Under the pieces are notes generated by a model, which had not been told where the DNA came from, searched no databases, and was given only the letters and a program-made list of their open reading frames with translations. Positions 1-12,773 of a stretch of 64,000 nucleotides of DNA are shown in pieces. Source of the stretch: Massariosphaeria phaeospora. Its lineage: Eukaryota > Ascomycota > Dothideomycetes > Pleosporales. The stretch lies in NCBI GenBank assembly GCA_011032825.1, contig JAADJZ010000018.1, positions 682,001 through 746,000 of the forward strand. Direction: 5' to 3'. Position 1 is the stretch's first letter, and every line of letters begins with the position of its first letter. A program made the position numbers and the translations under genes.

Positions 1-1582
1 GGAGTCGTGGTGCGGGCTGCGAGCGGAGTGTTTCAAGGGACATCGGCGAGCGGCCATGCTCCTCTCAGAGAAATACCGGAATTACCCATATCGTAGTGGG
101 GTCGGAGAGGGTTTTTGGTCCACACATCAGACGGACAGTGGAGGAGGGGGGTGGTATGGTGCATGGTGGAAAGGGGGCAAGGAAGTTCAAAGTTGGAGGC
201 GAGAGGTGGCTCGTTCGGGTTAGACTCACCGCTAAGCGAAACACTTACTCTAGAGTCCATCTGCAACCGAAACGCTAGAGCCACTTTCTTCTGGAAGTTA
301 TTTAGTTCGGAGTTGAACGAGAGCCGCTTGCGCGTTGGCTGTTGTAACTCTAGTCAATTATACGCGTAGAGTGACCTCTGTTCATTGATTATAATCGAAA
401 TCCGATATCGCGCGAAAAGCCTCTGTCACGACAAAGTTGGTATAGTCGGATTAGAGGTTCCTTTCGTCCGGTAAGTTGGAGATCGTCCGTCCCTACAACA
501 ATCATCAAGTAGCGGTTGCAAATCTAGTCTTTCCCTATCTGACAGAACCGCTAGCTTTATAAAGCGATCGATGTCCCGTTAGGCGGACAAATTTTGGTTG
601 GCGAGACATGTATGAGGGACAGCTATTATACTCCGAAGCATCAGGCGCCACTTAAATAGCCGTTTTGCTGGGCTTGAGAAATTGCGTTAGATCGCATGCG
701 GGGATCACGTTAAACAAGCAATCAAAGATAACCACATTCGACCGGTCGGGCCCTAAGACAACGACTCGTATGCCGACGAAAGTGTAGCCGAGGACGTAAG
801 CTCCCGCGCGGTGTCACTGGCGGTTCGCAAGACACCGCTAACCCATGGTCAATCTATGCCTCCAATCGCAACAGGCCGCGGAGCCCGCCACAGAGCTAGA
901 GACAGGACCATAGTGAAGTAGTACAGGTATCAGAGCTTCATCTCTAACCTGTATATCCTGCGATGAACATGTTCTACCGTACGGAGTAGAATCTAGTCTA
1001 TAATATCTGGGAAGTGACAGCGCATAGGCTAGATATTGTCTACTCAGATGCTACTAAAGGGAGTTGGTTCAATCCTACTAAGCTTCTTCTGGAGCATTCT
1101 GTCGCGGCAGATAGCTAGAGGGTAATGATAGAGGGATCTACTACCCCACAAAACACATGCAGGGCATTAGCTGATCCGCATACATCAAAAGAGAGGAAGC
1201 TTCGCAGCTCCCGTCAGCGATCACTTGGCCAGTGTTCGGCTCCACGTTTGATGGCCATGGATACTTCCGAACGCACGGTACCGACTCCACTATCTGTGTG
1301 GTGTCACACAAGTAGACTAGACTGCTAATGCTATTGCTCCTTTTACGGTCGAGAGGCGAGGGGTTCCAATGGAAGAGTGACTCGCGCGTGTTTTTCTTCG
1401 AATCCGTTGATCCGGAAATCTCTGGGCGATTTCATGAAGAATGAGATTGAAGTGAGGAAAAGTGGGGGGGAAAGAGGTCGGGGAAACCAGGCAGCGCGCG
1501 TGCGACGTCATTGATACCCACTTATACCATTCGTGCACACAACGAAAATTGTTACATAGCATGACTCTCTCCGCATTACAAT
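1..1582. other. Left-edge region without a recognised gene
   Basis: Only short overlapping reading frames occur here, none with a recognisable motif. Base composition is mixed, not AT-rich like the right end, so it does not look RIP-altered. The last part must hold the promoter and 5' leader of the hydrolase that starts at 1583. I see no repeats or RNA gene. Confidence 0.5.
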
Positions 1583-2715
1583 ATGTGTCGCTCTCACGCA
1601 GATTCTGTCGATACAGTACAGCGCGAACCGTACGGGTGTCCCTTTACCGTTCGCAAACTCAACAGCACCACGTACCTGATTCGTGAGAACGATCGATTTG
1701 TATGCTCTTCGATGACGTTTCGTGCATGAAAATGCATTGGTTCTGACACAAGCAGGGCGAATTCCCTCACATCTACGTGAAGATATGTTCACAGACAGAT
1801 GTGCGTGGGCAGCGCCCAAGTGTTCTGTTGATTAATGATACGGGGGTGGGCACGAGTGTACCCAGTCATGACGAGTCTGAGCCTCCTGTGTGGAACATCA
1901 AGAGCTTCATCGACCGGCATTTCAATCCCGGCGGTGAAACACCATACCTCGTTGTCCTATCGCATTGTCATTACGATCACATCCTTGGCCTAGAACCTCT
2001 ACTCCACTCACAAGACGCCGATACACGGAAGCCCGTGACCATATTGTCCTCATCGCATCAGCGGTCGTTCCTTGCGCCTTACGCGACTCTTGAAGAGCAC
2101 TCTTTGTGCAAGAGTAACAAACTATCCACTCCCGTTTACGAAACATCGATGTGGGCTACGGATCGCGAATCCGTCGTATACAAGCATCCTTCTGGCATCG
2201 ACATGCCACTTCCCATCACTACTTTGCACACACCAGGGCACACACCAGACAGTCTCAGCTGGTACGACGTCGAAGAACGAACTCTCTACGTTGGTGACTC
2301 TCTATATGAGGAAGAAAGTGTTGACTCCAAGACGGCCCCATGGGGCCGGGAGAGTCCTGCGCCTATCCTTTTCACGAACGAGGCGAATTTGTATGATTGG
2401 TGGCAGAGCATCGGAAAACTGGTGACGTTCGTGGAGGACAGAAATCTGGAGAAAGGCAAACGCGTAGCGCTTGCGGCAGGACATGTGACGGCCTCGGTAG
2501 ATGCGCTTACTTGTCTGCTGTGCGTGAAACAGTTTATGGCGAAGGTGTTACGGGATAATGCACTTTTCGTCGGCCAGCCACCAAAGCGCGGAGAGCCATT
2601 CGGACATTGGACTGACAACCCTGAGCGAGATATTGTCCATAGTTTTAGTCTTGGAGCTCCAATACGTCTCGTAGACGAGGGGCGCCATGCAATCCCAGAA
2701 GCAGAATGGCGCTGA
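1583..2715 (+). CDS. Metallo-beta-lactamase-fold hydrolase
   Basis: Two exons, 1583-1699 and 1756-2715, joined by a 56-nt GTATGC...CAG intron give 358 residues. The first exon was recovered by following the frame upstream: its end (NSTTYLIREND) reads smoothly into GEFPHIYVK across the splice. The metal-binding HxHxDH motif is visible as HCHYDH (residues 109-114), followed by ITTLHTPGHTPDSLSWYD and the LYVGDS strand with the bridging Asp; a further His lies in AAGHVT. These are hallmarks of the MBL hydrolase superfamily, which binds one or two metals and hydrolyses esters, thioesters or lactones. The substrate cannot be told. No signal peptide is seen, so it is probably cytosolic. It converges on the NACHT gene, leaving 95 bp between the stop codons. 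ATG 1583 is the nearest in-frame start; an earlier exon cannot be excluded. Confidence 0.82.
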
Positions 2716-2810
2716 TCTCAATCAGCAGGGCCACAAAACCGAGAACAATTGAAACCATAGACATTCTCTCGCCGCTCTCATCAAAGACAAGTGTTACCCC
2801 GATGCATAAC

Positions 2811-5800
2811 CTATATTCCAGGAGGTGGCAATCTTGGTGAATATTCCATGGATGAATACGAGGGTAAGATTTCGATTCGCTGTTGTGCTTGGGTGACCTG
2901 TTGCTGTTGCTGCTGCTTTAGTCGCCGTCGTTGTTGCCGTGGGATTTGTCGATTTATTTGTCGTTGTAGCGCTTCGTCCTCTTGTTGTTGCCATTGCTCA
3001 TGTGTAAGGCCCGGAGGAGGTGGCATACGTTCGGTCATTCGCCGCCGAGATTCTGCCCTTGAAATACGATCTCGCTCCAGGGTTGTGGACATTCGAGGAT
3101 CCACAAACTGTGTGTTTTCGGGGGTTGCATGATATGTGACGTATGATTCCTGTACTGTCATCTCTCTACTGAGTCTACTCTGTTGCGCTTGCCAGGGGTT
3201 ATAATCTTTCAATGGTGGAAGAGCGTCCGGCTGTTGTAGAGATTGCTGTTGCCCCCAAAATTCATGATCACGTCCTTCCATAGACAAGTACCCTGACTCA
3301 GGCTTCATGCTCGCTAGACGGCGGGATCCATTAAATCCATTACCAAAGTCATTTGGGCTGGTTGTGTTACCCCATTGCCCACCGGGATCCTGGCCCATAC
3401 CGGACGCCTTACCGAGGGCATGTGGTGGCGGTAACGGTGGCGGTACTTCTTCTCGTATCGGTGGGATAGAAGGCGTGGACAAAAGGCGGTGCTGAGGTTG
3501 TAGATGCGAGAGCGCATGGGTATTGGGCACCAATTCTGGCTTTGTCTGCGTGGACAGTGTCGTGTTGGTAGGGATCTGCCCCCTTTGTCGAGACATTTGA
3601 GGGTTATTCCCCATCGGACCCATCTGCGGAGCCTGGTGCAGCATCCATTCCTTACGCGTCATTGACCTACTCATCACTTCCTCTCCCTGATTCAATGTCC
3701 ACCAGCCTGGAGGAGTGCCATTTGGATCTTTGTTTACCAGTGTATCCTGGATATGGTTGGTACGAACAGCATCTGTGCCTGAAGGCGGCACCGGCGCGGC
3801 CTCCGGGACCGTATACCTCGGATCATGCGCGTAATCTTGTGTCGGTATGTAGAGTGAGTACTGCGTAGGTTCTCTTCTAGGGTTCCGTGACCGGTTAACG
3901 GTCCTATGATCTGCCGCCCCTGCATCTTGATCATCTGAGTGGTCCTTTTGGTCCAGGCTATCGCTATCTAGCAATGGTGGTAGCTTCTCCATTTCAGTAA
4001 AAGATGGTAGCGATGGTATATCGGGTGTTGCCAACGCCAGAGGAGGCAGTTGTGTACCGGTTGTTTGACTTGTAATCGGCCTGGGCAATTGTGAGGGGCC
4101 GGGAAGAAAGTTCGATTTTATGGGGCGTTGTCCATTCATCGTCATTGTGTTATTAGCACTGCTAGCTGGAGATGACTCCTGCTTTCGATCTCTGATCTTC
4201 GAAGTTTGATCTTTTTGGCGTGTCGGGGCTGGCGATAAATACCGGGGAGGTAACTCCAAGCTCTTGAGAGTGCTTTCAACCTTTGCGTGGCGGGTATAAT
4301 AACTTCTGTGTGCGGCTACCTCTTCAACTGTTGGCATGACCTCTTCCACTAGATCCGTCAATATGGCGGTATCCTCCTTTCCTGTCGAAAATGGTTTCGG
4401 CGATAGTCTCGTTGTTGGGTAAGTTGCGGTCTGTAGATTGTTTAACTGCTGTCGCCTGGCCATATTTGTCTTCTGATCCATAATGATTTGGCGGAGTTGG
4501 TCGTCCGTGGTATCTGCGTGGTATGGTTGTAACCGCTGACGAAATACTTGAAGTTCTTGGGATGTAACTTGGATATCCGACAAAGGAGGCATATCGACTT
4601 GTTGTTGGGGTGTTCGGGCTGAGACTTGACCTGGTGAAGTTGCTAGTGGATCTCCTCGTCGCTGAGAAACCTTTTCATGGGGTTCTAGTATATCTACTCC
4701 CCTGGATAGTATACAATCATCGCAGAACCATGGTTGGATTAGATTGCCGTGTCTCTCGACCACACATAATACGTGGAAGTCCCGCCGCAGGCATGCAGGA
4801 GAGGCGCATTTTATGACACCATCTTGGGGCCAAAGAGCCAGGGAAGTAATAATATCACAGTAGCAACGGAGTCGTAGACCTTCGCTTGTGCTAGCCTTTG
4901 TAGCAACTTTTACGGGCGACTTTGCCTTGCCTTTTGGTCCTATAATACCCCTTAACTCGCGGCGACGCTGTTGTTTTTGAAAAGCCCCTTCAACATCCAT
5001 AAGCCTTGGGAGGCAGTAGACACATTTGTGAATCTCTGGCACGCTCTGGGTAGACTCGTAGTAGCACACGATATGTTGCCACGTGTCGCACTGTTCGCAC
5101 AGAACCGTGTCGCCGTCATCATCAAGGTAGCCACAGATGCATCTGATGTCTGACGGTATAGCCACTGGGTTTTCAATGTCTTTTCCTGTTATGTTCTCTT
5201 TGGTGGGCAAGATAACGTCCGCCTCTTGGTTTCTCTTTCGCTTGTTACTCTGTTCTTGAGTAGTATGCGATTTTGGAAGGCTTCGGAATTCAGTCCGGGC
5301 CATCCGCCGTATAGTTTTCCTTACTGGTTTTGGATTATGGTACTTATCAACATGCATCTGTAGAGCCTGGGATGACTTGAGCGGCGGATATTGGCAGGTA
5401 GGAAAACTGCATCGGAACCCTCCAGTGTGCGCTACTTCGTGTTCCTGGCGGAGACGCTCAGTCTCAAAGCCTACGGTTGCGCGTGGACAGGACCGCAGGC
5501 GGCAAGTGTAAGCCGAGGCACGAAATTGGCTCTTGAAACAATCGAGTTCTTCAGCAGAAGCCCCTGGACAAGAGTCTTGATTGAGTAAGTATTCGACTGC
5601 TTGCTGATACACTTCGAGCATGACTGATATGCCGTCCAGAATGGATGATGTGGATGCAGGTTTAGCCCTCTTGATACCTTGCTCTAATGGAGGTCAGTAA
5701 TATATAACTAGTGATGGGGTTTGGAAGGCTTACTGTCGTTGAGAAGTACCTCTGATTCCAAACGCTTGCGTGACCGCGATAATAATGCACACTCGACGTG

Positions 5801-8487
5801 TCTGCGTAGGATTTCATGATTGTGGAGATACTTCAATCGTTCGTCTAAAGTGGCAGCGTTATCCTTGATATGAGTTAAAGCTGTCGAAGAGACCGTGCCT
5901 TCCAATTTGCTTGTCAGCTGAGTGGCAAGAGTACACAACGAAGAGGTTGGGTCAAGACCGCCACTCGTCGCCCCCTCGTTCAGCAAATACTCTGTCCAGT
6001 ATTCGGTGGCATATATATGAAAACCATGTACACCCTTGACCAAACGTAGGAGTCGTGTCTGTTCATTGTATGCGGCGTTGAAAACCTGCAGGCCAGCGAG
6101 GAGACAGGTCACAGTTGCCAACCCATGTTCCCGAAGCGCTTCATGCTGTGTGATGGCTACTCCATTTTGACAAGACTGCAGAAACCTGAACCAAAACGTC
6201 AATATCTTGCATACTAAGTTTTGTTTTGATTTGCGCAACCAAAGAGCTGAGTTCCGATTTTATCGTACTTTAGTACAGGGGACACAACATGAAGGGAAAT
6301 GCTTGTCATAGTACTCACTCTTTGACGGATACATGAATAAACCCTAGGGTTGTATCGCGTCTTTCCTCAATAAGAGGGCTGCAGATGTCTAGAATGTACC
6401 GTGGAGCAAGTCGACCCACCGTAGCGTCGCCGGAGCTAAAGGTGAGAGCAGACAAGAATTCAAGCTTTTTGAGAGGGCGTTTAGAGAATGCTATCCAACC
6501 TAGAATAGATCTCACCCTATCCACTGAGCGCAAATCTAGATGAGAGAGTATTTGTGTCAGTATCTTATGATAACTGGCGCCAGTTAGCAGTGACTTCAAA
6601 TGATAGAGAGTAATCGTACAAGTCAGCAAGAGTTTGAGGCAGCTGATTAATCGACTCTTTAAGCTCATCACCGCTGTAAAATATGTTGGTACTGATATAG
6701 TCAAGCACCAATCGAGCGTATAGAAACATTCCTGGGGAACTGTCAATAATGATCACAGGATCTCTAGAGCCTTCAACTAACCGTGGGCCTTTTTGGCGAT
6801 GATCTGCTCTATTTCGTCAATATCCTCTGTTTCCAGTTCAAGTTGTCGAAACCGCTCATGTAGAGATCTCAGTCTCTGCGACGCATACGCTTGTATTGCC
6901 TTCTCTACTCGAACCACTTCGTCACTGAGAGACACTACTTGCTTTTTGCGGAGACATCTGTCCATGAGGGGAGACGACCGACTTGAAATAAGAACTTTAC
7001 AGACGGTGCCTCCATGTGAAGAAGATTTCCCAGTTACTTGATTCATGAGGCTGACTAATCGTGACTGCTTTTCAGTCTCGCATTCGTCCACGCCATCGAG
7101 GATTATCCAGATGTACTCATTTTCTCGTGGTTCGTCCGAGAGGGTAGAAATCAAACTATGCAACAACTGCTCCAACGTTGATATAGTGGGCGACCGCCTG
7201 GTCAGAACACACTCCCGGTATACATGCGCGACTAATTCGCCGTTGGTGCGAAGCAGTTGGAGAAGCAGGGACCGAAGGATACAGTCGTATTTAGTCGACG
7301 AGGCGTACGAGTAAGTACAAAAGTGGCGAATAACTCGTGAGTTGCTCGCTTGGATAAAATTGACCAGCTGTGTTGAGATGACACTCTTCCCCGAACCTGG
7401 ATTTCCCTGAAGCCAAATGAAAGGGGTGTCCTGCTTGCGTTGCAACCAAGACTTGAGCTTCTGGGTTTTTAAGATCCAGTCGCATGTTCCAGGATACTTC
7501 GTTCCTTCTTGCCAAATGGTCTCGAAAATCGACAGCTGCTCTGTGTCATCAATCTTTAACCAAGACATAATAGCTCGGTACTGTGTCGAGGCGAGTTCCT
7601 CTTCGTCGCGCTTTACTTGATCAAGAGACTCCTCTCTCCAGTTGCGAATATCGTGGCGCATCTGACGGGCCTCTGCTATGTTGCGAGCATTTGCTTCCTG
7701 ATCAATCAGTGTGCCATGTCGGTTCATGTCTTCGAGGATGGTGTCGAAGCGTCTCTGGAACCGACCCCATGACGTAATGAACAAGAGTTTCCACCCACTT
7801 CGGCGGACGAACCTGTACGCATATTTGTGAAATTGAAGGATATCGGCATAGAAGACGGCCAGGGTCTGCTGGAAATCGGCATCCGCGATGAAGGCGTCGC
7901 TGAGGATCTCAAAGCGACCCAGACTTTCGGCAATTTTACGATATCTGCGACGCGTCAGTCTTAGCGCGTGTCAGTCGTGTTTTTGGGTAACCACTCCACC
8001 AGAACAATTCACCCACTGGCAATATATATGACCGAATACATCAGAAATATATACATGATCGAGTACATCAGACACTGCATGGCGTGCCTGTTTGCACCAA
8101 ACTAGTGGATACTTCAACAAAGCTGCACGGTACGTACCCCTTCATAATCTCCTCGAAAGCTTCAATGTACTCGGAGGCGATGCGGAGAATCAGCGTAATG
8201 GGCGACCAGATCCACGACAAGAATGGAGTGCCATTGCAGAGGACATCGACCACGTTCGCATAGTGCTCCAGTCCGTTCAGCAAAGGCGTCAATCGCCGCA
8301 TATTGCGGAGCTTCTGTTGTGCGGCCAGCTGGCTCTCGATTTGGAGCGCAGCGGCACGCACCTGTTGCAACGTCGTGGTTCGCGAGTCTCGCGCATCTGC
8401 TGGCGTCATGGTCCGCTCGAGATCTTCGAAGGCCATGCGCATCGTCTGTCGGGCGAGGGTTGAGACGGCGGGTGCTAGCTGAGGCAT
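2811..8487 (-). CDS. NACHT/STAND NTPase fused to C2H2 and PHD zinc fingers
   Basis: Six exons on the minus strand (8487-8138, 7944-6782, 6731-6620, 6573-6319, 6185-5734, 5683-2811) close in frame to 1,734 residues. All introns are GT-AG (193, 50, 46, 133 and 50 nt). Order of parts: an N-terminal helical region like those preceding fungal NACHT domains (DUF7708-type, from memory; about 1-230); NACHT NTPase with P-loop GNPGSGKS near 297 and Walker B WIILDGVDE near 400; a helical region (about 500-775); two C2H2-like fingers (about 837-863 and 867-893); a C4HC3 PHD finger (about 959-1001, CICGYLDDDG...CEQCDTWQH); a second Cys/His cluster (about 1051-1101); then a long Pro/Gln-rich disordered tail ending in poly-Gln. 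STAND proteins are signal-transducing NTPases in fungal nonself recognition. The PHD finger suggests histone-tail binding and nuclear action, which is inference. The usual C-terminal WD40, ankyrin or TPR sensor is absent. A large last exon (2.9 kb) holds all the zinc fingers, which argues against two merged genes. Confidence 0.85.
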
Positions 8488-8803
8488 CTTGCAGGTGGGA
8501 CCGCACTGCGCATGAAAGAGAGGGAAACCGAGATGACTTGAGACGCATCCACACTCGTGGCTAGAAGTGAAGAGAAGAAGCCGTGGAATGATAGCGACGG
8601 CTGCCTCGAGATGGCAGTGTTGAGGCTATGCTCAGCCCCGAGACGCGCCTGCCTTGCCATGTCGCCTTGGGGGCGGGGCGGCACCTTCCACAGCTAAATC
8701 AGCACATGTTCAGCCTCATACCTACCTGCCCACCTCGGAAACTGGACACGTCACACACCAGCGAGGCTCGTCAAATCCACCTACGATAAACTCCTCATAA
8801 AAA
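8488..8803. promoter_or_regulatory. Divergent promoter, NACHT gene / SNF2 gene
   Basis: This 316-bp gap separates the start codons of two divergently transcribed genes, so it should contain both core promoters. No specific operator is recognised. Confidence 0.5.
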
Positions 8804-11800
8804 ATGGACGTTCCCGAGCATCGTGGAGCGAAGCGACAACGACTGTGCAAAGACCCTGTAACCTCAAACCACGAACCCGCGGGCTTCCAGCGATCCAATC
8901 CGATGGCCTTGTCAAATATCGTCATTGCTCCCTGTCACGCCTCCATGGAATCAACAGAACCAGCTACGGAGCCACTTAGTGCCTTGATTGCTCCAGGGGC
9001 GAGAGAAGACGATTGGTCTCCCGCGGACGAGATGGTTTGCTTTGGCACGGTGGGTTCATCAGTTTCAGCCTACAGACCACGGCAACGCAGAACAACCCGC
9101 GTTACCATCCAAGTCCTCGACTCAATGTTCCTATAGCTGATTGTGACTACCCACAGATACCAGGCATTGCTGGCAAATGTGAACGAAGAGGCTTGTGCGC
9201 TAACACATTTCCAGTCCGATTAGACTCGTCCCAGCGGTTTACCTCCGTTGATTGTACTGGCACTCACGGGCTAATACTACCACATCATGGACAGATGGTG
9301 CAAGGACTCCTTGAGGAGAGAACATTGCAGCTCCATGCATCGTGTTCTCCGGACACTGAGCCTACGAATCGACGCCAGCTTGTATCATATGCACAGCTAC
9401 CATGCACTTTGGAGATCACAGTGTACGGCCCGCTAGAATTGTTTGAGCAGATTGGTGATTGGTTTCAAGAATACGACGTTTATCTACAGGATCCTCGCGA
9501 ATGTCATCTGAATGTGAAATACTGCAACCCCCAGAGGCTATCATCGGATGACCTTGGCGCGATGCCAAAGGTTTCCGAGGTTGTTTCGAACGCTTCTAGT
9601 CTTATCCACTTTCACGATGTCGTCGAGCGACCCGACTTACTTGAGATAATCAGCAGCCAAGACCACCTAGAGGAGGCCGAACAGCCTGCACTGCTACGCG
9701 CAGCTCTTCATAAGTAGGACTATATCTAATTGATCTCGGGAACCATCTCTGACCACTCACAGGCATCAGAAGCAAGCATTAACTTTCATGCTACGCCGAG
9801 AGTCAGGGTGGACTCTAGCCGATAAAGGCTCGGATATTTGGGAAGCTTCGGACTCGAGTCGCGGCCGATTGCAAGTTGACTCTCTGTGCCGGTTGAACAT
9901 TCCGAATTTCGGCTTGGTACCCTTGATATATGTGCTTTCGCTAACAACAATGTGTAGGTATATCAACCGGATCACCGACGTTCACCAAGCCGATGCTCCC
10001 CCACAATTTTATGGAGGCATTATCGCTGATCCTATGGGCCTTGGGAAAACCTTGACCATGATCGCATTAGCCGCAGCTGATCCAGGCTCCAATCGAGCAG
10101 TAAACGACCACTCTTGGGATATGGAGGAAGGGAGCAATCGCCCCGTCTCAGCCACTTTGATAATCGTCCCCCAGCCTCGTATGTCTCATGGTTCAAACGA
10201 CTGCTTTTAAGATCTCCACTAACTCCGTTCTAGTTCTAGGCACTTGGGAAGAGCAACTCTCTGAGTATGTGCAACACTTAATATGTGAATAATGTCATAC
10301 CTGACTTTTCTCAGACATGTCGTGGCCGGAGGTTTGAAATTTAGTCGGCACCACGGGAAGACAAGATTGGACGACATAGACGAGATCAACGCTGTCGATT
10401 TAGTTCTAACTACGTACCACACGCTTTCTGCCGACTGGAAGACTTGGAAAGCGAAAGAGAACCATGTCATGTTCTCTGTACAGTGGAGAAGGATCATTTT
10501 GGATGAAGGTATGACAAATATTTATTGTGTTCTTTGCAAACCTGACCACAACAGCACACGTCATCCGTAACATGAAGTCTCGCATGGCTCGTGCGATATG
10601 TGAACTTGACGCCATCTCTCGCTGGGCTGTCACCGGCACACCCATTCAAAATAACCTTAGTGACCTAACGGCTTTACTCAAGTTCATTCGGGTCTATCCA
10701 TACGATGAACCTAAGCGCTTTGAGACGGACATATCAAGACTTTGGAAATCTGGCGAGGACGAAGAAGCTGTCAAGCGGCTGAAACGACTCTCTAGCTGTC
10801 TCATCTTGCGGCGAGCCAAACGTACAATCGATCTTCCTCCACGCCGAGATGTCAAATGTCCTGTAGACTTCAGCAAATCCGAAAGGGCGCTCTACGATAC
10901 AATACGACAGCAAACAATCACAAAGATTGATGACGCCCTTCTTCATCAGTCAGAGTTATCTACGTCTGGTGCTTACGTCAATTTTCTCCAGCAGATCGAA
11001 TCAATGCGGTTGGTCTGTAACCTGGGTCTTCACTATCACAGCCGACATGAAAAGCTCGCCACTCAAGACACAGCAGATTGGAAGACGACTGCACAAGAGA
11101 CATTCAATATTCAACGCGAGATGGAACCCGTCATTTGCTCGCAGTGCTCCTCTCCCCTGGACTTGGCTGAGAACTTCCTTGATGAATCCCTCACTCAAGA
11201 CAGCCCCCAATTTTCGCGTTGCATGAAGTACGCTTGTTCGGAGTGCTCACACAAGCTACGTATAACCAGACAGAAGATGGTCTGCGGCCATACTCCGAGG
11301 TGTCCGATCGCTCCCGTGTCGATAAGTAACAGCGCGTCTGAAGAGACACCGGGCCATATCTCACACAAGAGAGCATCGACTATTGAACTGCCATCAAAGG
11401 TAGAAGTACTGATCGCAGACCTAAAAGCACTGCCTCCCGATGTCAAATGGTATCTTTACGCCACCCTTTATGATAGCCTGCATCTTCTGACAATCTCACA
11501 GCATCGTCTTCTCAACCTGGAGGCTAACTCTCGACATCGTCGATGCCGGCCTCACCCAAGCCGGTTTCCGCAGTGTCCGCTTTGATGGCAAAGTGCCGCA
11601 GACCCAGCGCCAACCAGTCCTGAACCAGTTCAAATCCGACCCAGGCATCCGCGTCATGCTGTTGACGTTGTCCTGCGGCGCCGTCGGGTTGACGCTAACT
11701 GAGGCCTCGCGCGCCTATCTCATGGAACCGCACTGGTGAGTAGTTTTCTTTACAGACGCACCTTGGACCATGCACCACGCCCGTCCACTAATTCAGCACC

Positions 11801-12229
11801 CAATCAACTCTTCGCACGCATCCGGCTGGCATATCTCACAATATCAGCTCTGGTCCGAAGGGATCATCCTCCACCTACAAAAGCCCATGATATCCGCCCA
11901 CCTCCGCACCGTCCAAACCAAGCCAGTACAACATCAAACCCGCCATACAACCTCACTCCTCATATCCCCCCCCTTTTTCTTTCCACCCCACTAACCCCCA
12001 CCCCAGGAACCCCACCATCGAAGAACAAGCCCTCGCGCGCATCCACCGCATCGGCCAAAAGCGGCCCGTCACCACCATCCGCTTCTACATGCGCGACTCG
12101 TTCGAGGAGCGCGTCATGGAGGTGCAGGAGTCGAAGAAGAACCTCGCGGGCGTGCTGCTCTCGGGCCACGACGGCGGGCACGCGGACGATAGTCTGGGGG
12201 CGTTGCAGAGGCTGAGGTCATTGCTTTAG
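8804..12229 (+). CDS. SNF2-family DNA-dependent ATPase, Rad5/HLTF-like
   Basis: Nine exons (8804-9049, 9157-9713, 9763-9891, 9958-10178, 10234-10264, 10315-10508, 10555-11449, 11502-11735, 12007-12229) give 909 residues in frame. SNF2 motifs are clear: ADPMGLGKT (Lys about 341), LVLTTYHTL, DEAH (458-461, its Ala codon split by an intron), VTGTPIQNN (about 486), then the helicase C half with RVMLLTLSCGAVGLTLTEA and ARIHRIGQKRP. A Cys-rich insert between the two lobes (CSQC...CMKYACSEC...CGHTPRC) sits where Rad5/HLTF proteins carry a RING finger but lacks the regular RING spacing, so ligase activity is doubtful. Such ATPases remodel chromatin or act at stalled replication forks in the nucleus. 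The last intron is 271 nt, much longer than the others (46-107 nt). The boundary of exon 3 (donor at 9892) is the least certain. Confidence 0.85.
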
Positions 12230-12773
12230 GGGGTTGGGGGTGGGGGGTGGGTGATGGGTGATGTGGGCTATGTATGTGGATGTGTTGGAGTAGTGTGCGT
12301 GTTGATTTATTACTACATACAGTATAGGGTCAACGAAGCAGAACCTCAATACCGACTAAACCGTGTGAAGTTTGCCAACCCGCTACTCGAGAGGTTTTTT
12401 TTCCAGAGCCCTAGTCAAACTCCTGCTATCAATCTAAGCAACACTACTTTTGCCGATCCTTCCAATTAATTATCTGAGCATTATCAATATGTATGATATT
12501 GCGAGTCTAATACGGTGCCCTAGTCATTCATAGCTCCGAGGTCAAGAGGTCAAGAGTGCCAGCACACCACAAACCTACCCAACTCCTCATGTCATGAGTA
12601 ATACCGACAAACACCCTGGATCCACGCAACGCCAGCCAGTCCGCAATAGCAAAGAAAGCCCGGCAGAAGCACTCCTCCATATCCCAAAGACCCCATACCC
12701 ACCCATCCCCCATCGTGCCCAAAACGCCACCCAGAAACATCAGAACACCACTGAAAAAGGCCACGCTCGTCGC
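12230..12773. other. Convergent 3' intergenic region
   Basis: This 544-bp gap lies between the stop codons of the SNF2 gene (plus strand) and the Ngg1 gene (minus strand). It starts with a G/T-rich stretch and contains only short unsupported frames. It probably holds the two 3' UTRs. Confidence 0.5.
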
